DNA from: Elysia chlorotica | Taxonomy: Eukaryota; Mollusca; Gastropoda; Plakobranchidae | DNA length: 64,000 bases | Reading direction: 5' to 3' | Assembly (NCBI GenBank): GCA_003991915.1 | Contig: RQTK01000011.1 | Location: forward strand, 85,130-149,129 | Part shown: in pieces, positions 26,196 to 38,212 of the stretch | How positions within the stretch are numbered: the first letter of the stretch is position 1 | How the letters are laid out: every line of letters starts with the position of its first letter | Notes under the pieces: model-generated | Told to the model about the DNA's origin: nothing | The model's input: only the letters and a program-made list of their open reading frames with translations | The model's database searches: none | Translations under genes and position numbers: made by a program

Positions 26196-29176
26196 GTCAG
26201 TTGAAGTCCATGAGGCTATGGTTATACAAGGCTTGTTTCATACCCCACCATTAAAATATCTTTATAATTTGTCCAAGTGCTTTATTTTGGCACATTTTAC
26301 CACAAGTATGAGCAGCTTTAAATGTAATTTTGTCTTTTCTGTACCTAAATTTCTATTACATTGTATGTGTAGTTCCCCTGTTACCTATGGATATAAAGGA
26401 CTGTGTGTCTAGATCTCTGCTACAAATTAATAGTAAGACACTTTTCGTGTAGAGCATGAACTGAAACATCATCAAGTTTTGTTAGTTATTGAAAATCTGG
26501 TCAAGTAAACGATGCATGTTTTGTTAGTCGACCTGCAATGCAGAATAATATGCTTGAGCTGATTGATCAATCTCGGATTTGTTTTGTTGTTGTTTTTCTC
26601 CACAGAACATTCGCCTGGTGTGTGAAAACGGTAAGAAGGACTTTTATTATCTCTCTGATTCTATCATTAGCCTTAGAGTTTAATAACTTTCAAAAAGATG
26701 GATACACAATACTTGCTTTGTGCAGCATCAGCAGATGTAAAGGTTCAATTGGTCCTTTAAGAAACTAAGAAAGTAGTTTTCTGGTTTGTTGCAAGATACA
26801 GTTCCTGATTGGAGCTGTGGGCTCTGCTACAGGGAATACTTTTCAAAACATTTCATTTGATGAAGTTTCTAAACAAACATACATCTAAAGAAACCCAAAG
26901 TCTCACACACAACAGAAAAGGCAAGTGTTGCGACATGTGGACTTATCTCTTCAGTGAGAGACATTCAAAGGTCAAGATTTTGATCAAGCTTTGCTTGAGT
27001 TTGAGATGCACAGATACGAACAGGCACATTCCACACATGTTTATCGGTCCTAAAGAAGCTCGAGTCGGACTGCTGGTGATCTCCCCCTCTCTCCCTCCCG
27101 CAGGTTTCCTCTCCTGGTGCCGCAACACGTACATCTCGGCCGTGGTGGGCGTGGCCATGATGGGTGAGGGAGCTAGTGCTCTCGCCCAGTCTGCTGGGCT
27201 AGGTGAGTTCAACGCTGCACATCGCTGGCTCTTGTCAAACAGAAGGACAGGTCTCAAACATCTTGGTCCAAACAAGGTTTTCACACCCCACAGGCCCCCC
27301 AAAAAAGCAACAAAATTTAATCTGTTGGTCCATTCTTAAAAGGAAAACATGAGAATGTGTAGAAGTTTGTCCTTGTGAAGAGTAGCAGTCGACCGTTGAC
27401 TCGGCAAACTGGCTTGTTTATTTGGAATACTGGTAGTTGGTGCAGGGCGCTAGTACAGTTCCTCCCTCTACATTATATCTACATATGGCTGGCTGGTTTG
27501 ACTAGTCAACCAAAACCCCCAATCCTTTATCAACAATTTTCCCTTTGACTCCCCCCACCTCCTACCCACACTCACACACAGATACACACACACAGTAGGC
27601 CTAGATATGGATGGTTGATCAAGTGATTGTGTGGTTGAGGGAATTTTATTTTGATTGACTGTTGCTGCTAAGTATCTGGATTGTCTTAAAAACGTCTCTT
27701 TTTCTCACCTGCCATCGCAATAGATCTAATCCATATCTAGATCTTCCACAATTAAATTTCTCTCATGATACAGTTGAGTCATGCTTCTTGGTCAAATAAG
27801 TCAGATCTAGATTCTAGATTATTCCTCAGTCAGTTGTCTTTATTTTTAAGTGACTGGGTAAGTCTGTGGTGATAAACGATTTAACTTAAAAAAAAAAAAG
27901 ATTTTCTCAAAACTAGTCACAGACGGGTAGCCAAGTTTAATGGTTTACATATATCAGCTCTTAATTTAGGGTTAGGTCCAATTCAAATATTGACAAATGT
28001 GCAAGCTTGTATGCTCTATATTAAAGTTGTATAGTGACACAATTACCGCGCTTGTCTGTGCAGGTGTATATTAAAACAATGACCGCTTGCTTGTCTGTCC
28101 AGGTGTATATTAAAACAATGACCGCTTGCTTGTCTGTCCAGGTGTATATTAAAACAATGACCTCGCGCTTGTCTGTCCAGGTGTATATTAAAACAATGAC
28201 CTCGCGCTTGTCTGTCCAGGTGTATATTAAAACAATGACCTCGCGCTTGTCTGTCCAGGTGTATATTAAAACAATGACCTCACGCTTGTCTGTCCAGGTG
28301 TATATTAAAACAATGACCTCTTGCTTGTCTGTCCAGGTGTATATTAAAACAATGACCTCGCGCTTGTCTGTCCAGGTGTATATTAAAACAATGACCGCGC
28401 TTGTCTGTCCAGGTGTATATTAAAACAATGACCGCTTGCTTGTCTGTCCAGGTGTATATTAAAACAATGACCGCTTGCTTGTCTGTCCAGGTGTATATTA
28501 AAACACTGACCTCGCGCTTGTCTGTCCAGGTGTATATTAAAACAATGACCGCTTGCTTGTCTGTCCAGGTGTATATTAAAACACTGACCTCGCGCTTGTC
28601 TGTCCAGGTGTATATTAAAACAATGACCGCTTGCTTGTCTGTCCAGGTGTATATTAAAACAATGACCTCGCGCTTGTCTGTCCAGGTGTATATTAAAACA
28701 ATGACCGCTTGCTTGTCTGTCCAGGTGTATATTAAAACAATGACCGCTTGCTTGTCTGTCCAGGTGTATATTAAAACACTGACCGCTTGCTTGTCTGTCC
28801 AGGTGTATATTAAAACAATGACCTCGCGCTTGTCTGTCCAGGTGTATATTAAAACACTGACCTCGCGCTTGTCTGTCCAGGTGTATATTAAAACACTGAC
28901 CGCTTGCTTGTCTGTCCAGGTGCGCTGCTGGTGGGTGCCATGAACCTGGCCTGGGGCACGGGCTGTCACGTGACCAACCTGGTGCGGCTGCGGCACGTGT
29001 CGGGCATGTCCCGCGTCACGCTGTTCCTGCACGTGTCGGGCTCGCTGCTCCACTGCGCCCTCTGGGCCTTCGTGCTCGTCTGCTTCATCGGCTTCCTGGA
29101 CGAGGCGCGCTGGCCCGCGGACCCCGAGGACCAGGACCGGCACGGCACGGGGGGGACGCCCGGCCGCAGGAAGTGA
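25968..29176 (+). CDS. TMEM160: Transmembrane protein 160 (complete, 4 exons)
   Basis: Exons 25968-26195, 26606-26630, 27104-27202 and 28920-29176 join in phase to 202 codons plus TGA. The N-terminus (MLLTAALLPCRSARNFLSTA) is rich in Arg, Ser and Ala with no acidic residue for about 60 positions, as expected of a mitochondrial presequence. The mature part shows the family core FLSWCRNTYISAVVGVAMM, then GALLVGAMNLAWGTGCHVTN, then a third hydrophobic segment LLHCALWAFVLVCFIGFL and an acidic/charged tail. Vertebrate TMEM160 is about 188 residues with three membrane segments in the mitochondrial inner membrane. Length, order of hydrophobic segments and the LSWxRN motif agree. Molecular function is not established. 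Confidence 0.88.
26606..26630 (+). CDS. TMEM160: TMEM160 exon 2 (25-nt microexon)
   Basis: TTTTTCTCCACAG precedes and GTAAGAAG follows exactly 25 bases encoding NIRLVCEN plus one base. The residues bridge the exon 1 end and exon 3 start at the place where the family has the segment just before FLSW. Phase agrees on both sides. Confidence 0.78.
27104..27202 (+). CDS. TMEM160: TMEM160 exon 3
   Basis: Acceptor CTCCCTCCCGCAG, donor CTAG|GTGAGT. Encodes FLSWCRNTYISAVVGVAMM and EGASALAQSAGL, covering the family signature and first membrane segment. Confidence 0.88.
27203..28059. other. TMEM160 intron 3, left part
   Basis: AT-rich intron with a few TCTAGATCTAG-type words (27720-27830). No exon or element recognised. 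Confidence 0.65.
28060..28919 (+). repeat. 39-bp minisatellite made of TMEM160 exon 4 acceptor copies
   Basis: About 22 tandem units, each containing CTTGTCTGTCCAG|GTG followed by TATATTAAAACAATGACC. The real exon begins with the same CAG|GTG and then diverges into coding sequence. Variation among units is limited (GCTTGC versus CGCG before the pyrimidine tract, CAATG versus CACTG). The 39-base unit lacks stops in several frames, producing spurious open frames of up to ~310 codons on both strands. Confidence 0.95.
28920..29176 (+). CDS. TMEM160: TMEM160 exon 4 (stop codon)
   Basis: Acceptor CTTGTCTGTCCAG at 28907-28919. Encodes GALLVGAMNLAWGTGCHVTN through the third membrane segment and a charged C-terminal tail ending RRK before TGA. 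The acceptor is the last of a 23-member series of near-identical acceptors (see the array at 28060-28919). Confidence 0.9.
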
Positions 29177-29345
29177 ACTGGCACGGCTCGCCATCAGCTT
29201 ATTTTGAACTGGCACGGATTTCTATCACCTTATTTTGAACTGGCACGGATTTCTATCAGCTTATTTTGTCTCAGGTTTACATTAAACTCTGACTGTTAAG
29301 TAACAACAAAATTCATTGATGACATGTGTCACAATATTTTATATA
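29177..29345 (+). repeat. TMEM160 3' UTR with ~34-bp repeat
   Basis: Three copies of GAACTGGCACGG...TATCA...CTTATTTT start right at the stop codon (29174-29270). An ATTAAA near 29281 could serve for polyadenylation, but this is weak. Confidence 0.7.
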
Positions 29346-29769
29346 AAGCAATAATTTATCTTAAGCAGGGTTTATCTCGAGTGGTTGTGTGTGGACGGAC
29401 ATGACTTGGCAAGGGGCGGGGCCATGGGCCATCTTGCTAAGCGTGTGGATTGATGGATTTGTTAACCTGTGTACATTTCAATACATTGTGTAGAATGTCT
29501 GGGCTAGGCATGCACACCAAGAGAAATGTGTGTGTGTGAACTGGTGTCCTCAAGTTTTCGTTCCTTATACCTAACCAGGCACTCCTGTTTGATCTCAGTG
29601 TTGGAGGCTCAGTCCTGCTGACAGCTGACTGAGAGACTAACTTATTTGTTTTTTCTTCTTCTCGGTGCTCTAGGGCTTTATTCATTGAGCAAGATCATGC
29701 GCCTTTTACTGTCCTAGGTTCTATGTTGTTTATGGGCAAATTCACAAGGATCAAGTTTGTTTCTAGCTT

Positions 29770-29880
29770 CGTTTCAGATAGGGCGTAAACATGATTCGTG
29801 TAAACACTTCATGACAATGGGTGTTTTCAGATAGGGCGTAAACAGATTCGTGTAAACACTTCATTACAATGGGTGTCAAT
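29770..29880. repeat. ~54-bp direct duplication
   Basis: Two adjacent copies of a segment with core TTCAGATAGGGCGTAAACA. Confidence 0.85.
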
Positions 29881-30162
29881 GTGACAGGTCCAAAATCGTT
29901 CATGGTCTCTATTATCTTTGTGATAAGCCTAGGAATTGTAATTATTACTGTCTACAGTAACGACATATTAAAAGCATAAGTACAAATGTCAGGGCTCTCT
30001 CAATAACTTGTGTAGGCCAATTGTAACATCATGGACGCAGATAGATTGTGCAGGTAAAAGTTTGTATGAATATTTGCTTTGGTTCCAAAATGCAATTGAA
30101 ACAGGTGTAGTGCGTATTTATTTTATTTGAGTACTCCTTCATAATGTGATATTTGTAGTTTG

Positions 30163-30365
30163 TTTGGGGGGCACGGTGACCCAAGGACAGAACGTAGGCT
30201 TCCGACGCAAAAGTGGTTTGTGGTTCAATCCCGCCGATTTCGCTCCCTACTGGTTGGGTCGGTGTTATTTAAATGTGAGTGACTTCGACAGCACATAAAA
30301 TTGTCAGACGTCAGTCTTTGGATCCGTCTACAATATAACCTATATAGTCAAACCAACTCAACTAC
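30163..30365 (+). mobile_element. tRNA-derived SINE, copy 2
   Basis: Starts GGGGGGCACGGTGACCCAAG, with GGCTTCCGACGCAAAAG, a decayed B-box (GTTCAATCC), then TTGGGTCGGTGT and an ATTGTCAGACGT tail shared with the other copies. An internal deletion shortens the body. Confidence 0.8.
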
Positions 30366-31420
30366 TACAAGTGTAGTTTGTTTTGATGGGGCCTAGCCTG
30401 TCTTCAAATGTGCCCGTGTGGTCTTGGTGTCTTCTGAGAGGAAAGATTTGATTTCACTTTGAAAACCAATAGGTGCATGATGATACAGCCTTTGATTGTT
30501 TTACCATAGATAATTATTCAGAATACTAATTATGTTTACTCACATATATTTGAATCTCATGTAAGTTAAAACCATGGCATTTTAAACTGGGTCCACTGTG
30601 TTGGCTATTTTTCAAGCCTAAATGTGTAGCCTATATATATATATGTATATATATATTGTTGTAAGAAAACATTTAATATTTTTTAGCACATTCGAGTACA
30701 TGTATAAGCTACTTGAGAGAGTGAGAGTGAGTGCACTGGGTGAAGCCCACATGTAAGAGTAAACACACGGACTGCCTGTGGGTGACTGTTGGACCGATGG
30801 GAGGCTTGGTCCTGTGCTTGTTCTTGTGGACAGAATATCCAGCCTTTTGCAGTCTCAAGTTGTGAAAGTGAAATGAATGTTTTTATACCAGTTACCTCAT
30901 TGAGAAATATTTTCATATGTTGAATATTATAAAGCTACAGGGTAAATAAGAATTGTGATTCATTCTGTGCTTGTGAGACTTGATGGAAATGTGATTAATG
31001 GCAAGAACAACTAATGTGTTGAGGCCCTGAACTCACAACTTGATTGGTATGGCATGGCAGCAGGCAGCTTTACTTGCTCAAAACTGGCAATAGAATAGCA
31101 ATACACATTACCTCAATATATTCCACTATAGTAATGATGGTAACGTTTACTGCTAACTACACAGGCTGTAATGTTAACTCTAACTGTATGTCAGATTTTG
31201 TACCCTTGTCTGTACTCCATACGACAGCTTTTTAAATACCGTAGTAAAAACACATATTTGAGTAACACTTCGGATTTCAAAGTAAAAAAACCTACCAAAA
31301 ACAAAACAACAAACATGAAATAATTTCAATGAAGTGTCATTGTTTTAACTTAAGATATATATTTTACAGGAAAAGAACAGTTGCGATCTATTTTTAACGG
31401 CTGACGTGTGAGTCAGGATT
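30366..31420. other. Intergenic, nothing recognised
   Basis: AT-rich, with a short (TA)n near 30635-30660. No coding similarity seen. Confidence 0.6.
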
Positions 31421-31426
31421 ATTACT

Positions 31427-31850
31427 CTACCACAATGTAGCAGCTGTGACTTTACATGCAGCAGTAACTGTACATGTAGAAATAACATCTGCAGCAGTAA
31501 CTGTACATGTAGAAGTAACATCTGCAGCAGTAACTGTACATGTAGAAGTAACATCTGCAGCAGTAACATCTCAGCAGTAACTGTACATGTAGAAATAACA
31601 TCTGCAGCAGTAACATCTCAGCAGTAACTGTACATAAAGAAGTAACATCTGCAGCAGTAACTCTACATGTAGAAGTAACAGCTGCAGCAGTAACTCTACA
31701 TGTAGAAGTAACATCTGCAGCAGTGACTCTACATGTAGTAGTAACTGTACATGTAGAAGTAACATCTGCAGCAGTAACTGTACATGTAGAAGTAACATCT
31801 GCAGCAGTAACTGTACATGTAGCAGTAACTCAACATGCGACACATAACAT
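31427..31850. repeat. ~33-bp minisatellite, ~12 copies
   Basis: Core GCAGCAGTAACTGTACATGT followed by AGAAGTAACATCT, with some partial units. Confidence 0.92.
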
Positions 31851-32604
31851 CTTCCCAAGATACAGCAGCAAGAATATCTTTGGTAAGGACATACAATTGA
31901 AAAACCGTTAGAGATCATTATGTTAATCTCAAAGTTCACAGTCCATATGTTTGCATGTGTCAGAGAGAAAAAGAGAGAGAGAATTATTTTATATTTTATT
32001 TTTTTAATTTTATACCTTTTTCCCTGGGATTTCATTTCATAAAATACTCTGAATGGAATTATTGATTCCGTTTGTATTTATCGGTGCTTTATTAAAACCT
32101 TTCTAACAAAACAAACAGTTGCGTTTGGAATGAATGTATGAATGCATTACGTGTTGTGGAGCTGTGGAGTTGTGTGCCCGACCGGCGACATGTCCAGTGT
32201 GTGTGGACAGCTGCTTTCTACCTGGACGTTGGAGCTCCACTCACGGTGCGCAGTTTTCTACTGGAGGGCCTGGTAATGTCAGCTGTTGAAATTAGGGACT
32301 CGTCCACTGGACAGCCTAGTTTCTGACAGTAGATGAAAGGCAAGCAACATGACGGTGGCGCGCTGTGTCGATGTAACGATCGACTGTTGACAATGCCACC
32401 ACTATAGCATGGAAATAAAAGAATAACTTCAATACATCATCTATTTCAGAAGCTTAACAAAACATGCATTGTTTGAAACCATTCGAAAAAAAAGTAAAAG
32501 TATCAATTCACACACTTGGTTTTCTAACTAGGTTGGTATTTTGTTCACATCATTCAACACAGATAGTGCAAATTAAAAAACACTAATACATATTATACAT
32601 CCAC
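31851..32604. other. Intergenic, nothing recognised
   Basis: A 62-codon open frame at 32138-32326 has no similarity I recognise. Confidence 0.55.
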
Positions 32605-32658
32605 TAGACTACCACTACTACTACTGCTACCACTACTACTACCACTACTACTACTACA

Positions 32659-32732
<74 letters not shown>

Positions 32733-32742
32733 ACTACTACTA
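32605..32742. repeat. (ACT)n microsatellite
   Basis: About 40 ACT triplets with a few ACC/GCT interruptions. Confidence 0.95.
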
Positions 32743-32924
32743 TGGTCTGACATGGAGCTTTGATGGAACAGTCAGGGAGAATGTGAGAATGTAAGGGGAA
32801 GACAACTCCTGGGGCACGTATAGGTGATTTGCCTACCGATTAGTGGCAGGCGAGGTAGACAACCTTTCGCCTTTCGGCTCCTGAAAATGGCCTGTGTCTC
32901 GGGTGTCAACCTTTCTGTCTGGAT

Positions 32925-34145
32925 ACAGACCAACTTCGACACAGATCTACTTGGATACAGATCTACCTGGATACAGATTTACCTGGATACAGATTTACCT
33001 GGATACAGATTTACCTGGGTACAGACCAACATCGGTACAGATCTACTTGGATACAGATTTACCTGGAAACAGATCAACCTGGATACATACCTACCTGGAC
33101 CCTACCTGGATACAGATCAACCTGGATACATACCTACCTGGATACATACCTACCTGGATACATACCTACCTGGATACATACCTACCTGGATACATACCTA
33201 CCTGGATACATACCTACCTGGATACAGATTAAGCTGGATACATACCAACCTGGATACATACCTACCTGGATACAGATTAAGCTGGGTACAGATAAACCTG
33301 GATCTACTTGGATCTACCTGGATACAAATCAACCTGGATACAGATTAAGCTGGATACATACCAACCTGGATACATACCTACCTGGATACAGATTAAGCTG
33401 GGTACAGATAAACCTGAATCTACCTGGATACAAATCAACCTGGATACAGATTAAGCTGGATACATACCAACCTGGGTACATATCTGCCTGGATATGAATC
33501 TACCTGGATAAGGATCTACCTCGATGGATACAATTCAACCTGGATATGGATCAACCTGGATACAGACTAACCCGGATAAGGTTCTACCTGGATACTGATT
33601 AAGCTGGATCTACCTGGATACAGATTAACCTGGATACAGATCAACCTGGATATGAATCTATCTGGATACAGACTAACCCGGATAAGGTTCTACCTGGATA
33701 CAGATCAACCTGGATCCACCTGGATACAGATTAACCTGGATACAGATCAACCTGGATATGAATCTATCTGGATACAGATCTACATGAACCTAGATATGGA
33801 TGAATCTGGATACAGATTATCCTGGATATGGATCAACCTGGATACAGATGAACCTAATTATGGACCTACCTGGATACATATTAACCTAATTATGGATCTA
33901 CCTGGATACAGATTAACCTAATTATGGATCTACCTGGATACAGATTAACCTAATTATGGATCTACCTGGATATGATTAACCTAATTATGGATCTACCTGG
34001 ATACTGATTAACCTAATTATGGATCTACCTGGATACTGATTAACCTGGATATGGATCAACTTGGATATGGATCAACTTGGATAAATATCTACATGGATAC
34101 ATATCTACCTGGATAAGGATCAATCTGGATACATATCTACCTGTT
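32925..34145. repeat. 16-bp minisatellite, long degenerate array
   Basis: Core CTACCTGGATACAGAT with variants such as CTGGATACATAC and ACCTAATTATGGATCT. Over 70 units, degenerating to the right into higher-order variants. Confidence 0.92.
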
Positions 34146-34590
34146 CTTTATAGAGGGAGGGAGAGAATTCTCTCCCTCTATCCGGGTTTAACGTCTCCTA
34201 GGTTCCCCTACGAGGCTGGTCCTCTAATGTATGGGGTTCCCTAATTTTTGGGGTTCTAAAGTGGAAAGGGGGGATAGGCTGAGACAGACAAGACAAACCT
34301 TCTACGCTGGGGGGACGGGCAAGGCTAGGCATTTAATTTTTTTTATGAGTGAGGCAGGAGATTGACAGTTAAAACCGGGGATATTACCCTATTGGTGTTC
34401 TAATTTAGTATTGTTCCCCCATTCCCCTTCTTTTTTTTTTTTTTTTATTATCCCTGCTGCTTATCCATTAATGCTACCACCCCCACTACCACCCCCATCA
34501 CAACCATAATATTGTCTCTATTGTTGCGACTGCTGTTTACTATTACTTTCCCCACCATCATCATTATCACCGTTACTAGTATTATTATTA
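34146..34590. other. Non-repeat interruption of the 16-bp array
   Basis: About 440 bases lacking the unit, with a poly-T stretch near 34430 and pyrimidine-rich CATCA/ACCACC sequence. It may be an insertion into the array; no termini identified. Confidence 0.6.
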
Positions 34591-34890
34591 CTACATATCT
34601 ACCTCAATAAGGATCTACCTTGATATATATCTACCTCAATAAGGATCTACCTGGATACTGATCTACCTCAATAAGGATCTACCTGGATACTGATCTACCT
34701 CAATAAGGATCTACCTGGATACTGATCTACCTCAATAAGGATCTACCTGGATACTGATCTACTTATATATGGATAAAGCTGGATACAGATCCACCTGGAT
34801 ATGAATATAACTGGATAAAAATCTACCTGGATAAGGATCTACCTGGATACAAATATACCTGGATATGGATCAACCTGGATACAGATCTAC
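34591..34890. repeat. 16-bp minisatellite, right block
   Basis: Resumes the same CTACCTGGATA-based unit, here partly organised as a 32-bp dimer (GATCTACCTCAATAAG / GATCTACCTGGATACT). Confidence 0.9.
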
Positions 34891-35044
34891 GAAATGCTGA
34901 ACTTGGTATTAACGTGTGAAGAGACATAGAGCGGGCTGTGTACAGGTGGATGAAAGTTGATACGAACTACTCGCTGGTAGAGACAGGGCTAGGGCGGAAT
35001 CCACTGAACTAGCTGTTGGTGGAGAAGGACCAAGGCGCGCGCAT

Positions 35045-37097
35045 GTCATAGCTATCGACATTCGCAGGGTGACATTAACGATGTAATAGCTATCTATATT
35101 TGTAATGTGACATTAACGATGCCATAGCTATTGTAATGTGACATTAACGATGTAATAGCTATCTACATTTGTAATGTGACATTAACGATGCCATAGCTAT
35201 CTACATTTGTAATGTGACATTAACGATGTAATAGCTATCTACATTTGTAATGTGACATTAACGATGTCATAGCTATTGTAATGTGACATTAACGATGGCA
35301 TAGCTATCTACATTCGCAGGGTGACACTAACGATGTCATAGCTATCTAAATTTGTAATGTGACATTAACGATGTCATAGCTATTGTAATGTGACATAAAC
35401 GATGGCATAGCTATCTACATTCGCAAGGTGACATTAACGATGTCATAGCTATCTATATTTGTAATGTGACATTAACGATGCCATAGCTATTGTAATGTGA
35501 CATTAACGATGTCATAGCTATCTACATTCGCAAGGTGACATTAACGATGTCATAGCTATCTACATTTGTAATGTGACATTAACGATGTCATAGCTATTGT
35601 AATGTGACATTAACGATGTCATAGCTATCTACATTCGCAAGGTGACATTAACGATGTCATAGCTATTTGTAATGTGACATTAACGATGTCATAGCTATCT
35701 ACATTCGCAAGGTGACATTAACGATGTCATAGCTATCGACATTCCCAAGGTGACATTAACGATGTCATAGCTATCTACAGTCGCAGGGTGACATTAACGA
35801 TGTCATAGCTATTGTAATGTGACATTAACGATGTCATAGCTATCTACATTCGCAAGGTGACATTAACGATGTCATAGCTATTGTAATGTGACATTGACGA
35901 TGCCATAGCTATTGTAATGTGACATTAACGATGTCATAGCTATCGACATTCGCAAGGTGACATTAACGATGTCATAGCTATCTATATTTGTAATGTGACA
36001 TTAACGATGTCATAGCTATTGTAATGTGACATTAACGATGTCATAGCTATCTACATTCGCAAGGTGACATTAACGATGTCATAGCTATTGTAATGTGACA
36101 TTAACGATGTCATAGCTATTGTAATGTGACATTAACGATGTCATAGCTATCTACATTCGCAAGGTGACATTAACGATGTCATAGCTATCTACATTCCCAA
36201 GGTGACATTAACGATGTCATAGCTATTGTAATGTGACATTAACGATGTCATAGCTATCTACATTCCCAAGGTGACATTAACGATGTCATAGCTATCTACA
36301 TTCCCAAGGTGACATTAACGATGTCATAGCTATCTACATTCCCAAGGTGACATTAACGATGTCATAGCTATCTATATTTGTAAAGTGACATTAACGATGT
36401 CATAGCTATCTACATTCGCAAGGTGACATTGACGATGTCATGGCTATTTTAATGTGACATTAACGATGTCATAGCTATTGTAATGTGACATTAACGATGT
36501 CATAGCTATCGACATTCGCAAGGTGACATTAACCATGTCATAGCTATCTATATTTGTAATGTGTTATTAACAATGTCATAGCTATTGTAATGTGACATTA
36601 ACGATGTCATAGCTATCTATATTCCCAAGGTGACATTAACGATGTCATAGCTATTGTAATGTGAAATTAACGATGCCATAGCTATTGTGATGTGACATTA
36701 ACGATGTCATAGCTATCGACATTCGCAAGGTGACATTAACGATATCATAGCTATCTATATTTGTAATGTGACATTAACGATGTCATAGCTATCTATATTC
36801 CCAAAGTGACATTAACGATGCCATAGCTATCGACATTCGCAAGGTGACATTGACGATGTCAACGCTATCGACATTCGCCAGGTGACATTACAGATGTCAT
36901 AGCTATCTATATTTGTAATGTGACATTAACGATGTCATAGCTATCTACATTCGCAAGGTGACATTAACGATGTCATAGCTATTGTAATATGACATTAACG
37001 ATGCCATATAAAATGCTATCTACATTCCCAAGGTGACATTAACGATGCCATAGCTATCTACAGTCGCAGGGTGACATTAACGATGCCATAGCTATTG
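35045..37097. repeat. 2-kb satellite with 31/38-bp units and internal dyads
   Basis: About 55-60 units share a ~24-base constant part, TGACATTAACGATGTCATAG plus CTAT. It is separated by a variable part of 7 bases (TGTAATG) or 14 bases (CTACATTCGCAAGG, CTATATTTGTAATG and others). The constant part contains the dyad TGACAT-N5-ATGTCA and the palindrome ATAGCTAT. The array ends abruptly against a LINE fragment at 37098. Confidence 0.95.
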
Positions 37098-37530
37098 TAA
37101 TCACGAAGAAAAACAGGTCTGGGCCCTAGTGAAGTAAAATCCATAATAAATCAGTACAAAAATAAAATGTGGCAAGACATGTGGACCAATAACCCTAAAG
37201 GAAGGTTCTTCCACGCCATCGCTCCACAGGTAGGTAAAAATATACTCAACTTCAATACCACAAACAATAAAATCAATAGAGCCAGACTTGGAGCCCCAAC
37301 CCTTAAGATTATCAGGAAATGTGAATACTGTAGCACCACACCATATACGATACAACATATAATAGAAACATGTCCAGCCCACGCCCCAACAAGAGAAACA
37401 CTAAAGAGGCAATGCACGAAAGAAAACATCCAATTCAAAGCAGAAGAAGTGCTCAAACCAAGGAGCTCATCGACGATAACCAACATGGTTAAAAAACTAC
37501 TAAGAGGCCTGAAAAATCCCCTCTAAACAT
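37098..37530 (+). mobile_element. LINE family B fragment, plus strand
   Basis: An open frame ends at 37526. It contains MWQDMWTNNPKGRFFHAIAP, then INRARLGAPTLKIIRKCEYC and TTPYTIQHIIETCPAH, giving a Cys-x2-Cys-x8-His-x4-Cys-like motif typical after the RNase H domain. It is homologous to 23760-24050 on the opposite strand. 5'-truncated exactly at the satellite boundary. Confidence 0.8.
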
Positions 37531-37865
37531 CAACTGAGACATACCCCCCGGACCCCCCCCCCTTTTCCCCTACCCCAAAAAGGATAAAAAATAAATAAAT
37601 GTAAAGCCCTTATATTTCTATTTGGTTAGCCCGGTGGCTTACAAGAGCTCAGCGACAAAAGCGTTGGGTCCGTCAGTTATTTGTCCTTCTCTCACTCTCA
37701 GTCATCTCACAAGATACGCATCGATGTAGTGTCTCAAAGTTTATTAAATGAAGTGTACAACACAAGTGTAATATTCTGATCAGCAGAGCTCGCGGCTCAC
37801 AAAGGTTCACAGTGATATATCAATCTTGTTTTCCGCCCTAAAGGCTAACACAGGCCTAATTTTAT
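37531..37865. other. Intergenic, nothing recognised
   Basis: Short C-rich run near 37545-37570, probably in the LINE tail. No coding potential seen. Confidence 0.55.
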
Positions 37866-38212
37866 TAATAGTCTAGATGGTTCAATTTATTGTGTCCCGT
37901 AGGCTCAAAAAATTAAATCCCGTAGGCTCAATTTATTATCTCCCGTAGGCTCAATTTATTATCTTCCGTAGGCTCAATTTATTATCTCTCGTAGGCTCAA
38001 TTTATTATCTCCCGTAGGCTCAATTTATTATCTCCCGTAGGCTCAATTTATTATCTCCCGTAGGCTCAATTTATTATCTCCCGTAGGCTCAATTTATTAT
38101 ATCAAGTAGGCTCAATTAATTATATCACGTAGGCTCAATTTATTAAATCAAGTAGGCTCAATAAAATATAACCAGTAGGCTCAATAAATTAAATACCGTA
38201 GGCTCCTGAAAT
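37866..38212. repeat. 23-bp minisatellite, ~14 copies
   Basis: Core CCCGTAGGCTCAATTTATTA, homogeneous in the middle and degenerate to the right. Confidence 0.93.

Noticed and set aside
26809..27339. 176-codon continuous frame over TMEM160 exon 3
   Set aside because: Similarity to the family is confined to 27104-27202, with consensus splice sites at both edges; the rest is intron read-through.
28280..29215. 311-codon minus-strand open frame
   Set aside because: It is the complement of the 39-bp array and of TMEM160 exon 4. The unit lacks stops in several frames, and no independent coding signal exists.
35045..37097. CRISPR-like pattern of constant repeat and variable spacer
   Set aside because: Spacers are only 7 or 14 bases and drawn from a handful of types. 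The context is a eukaryotic satellite with no cas genes.
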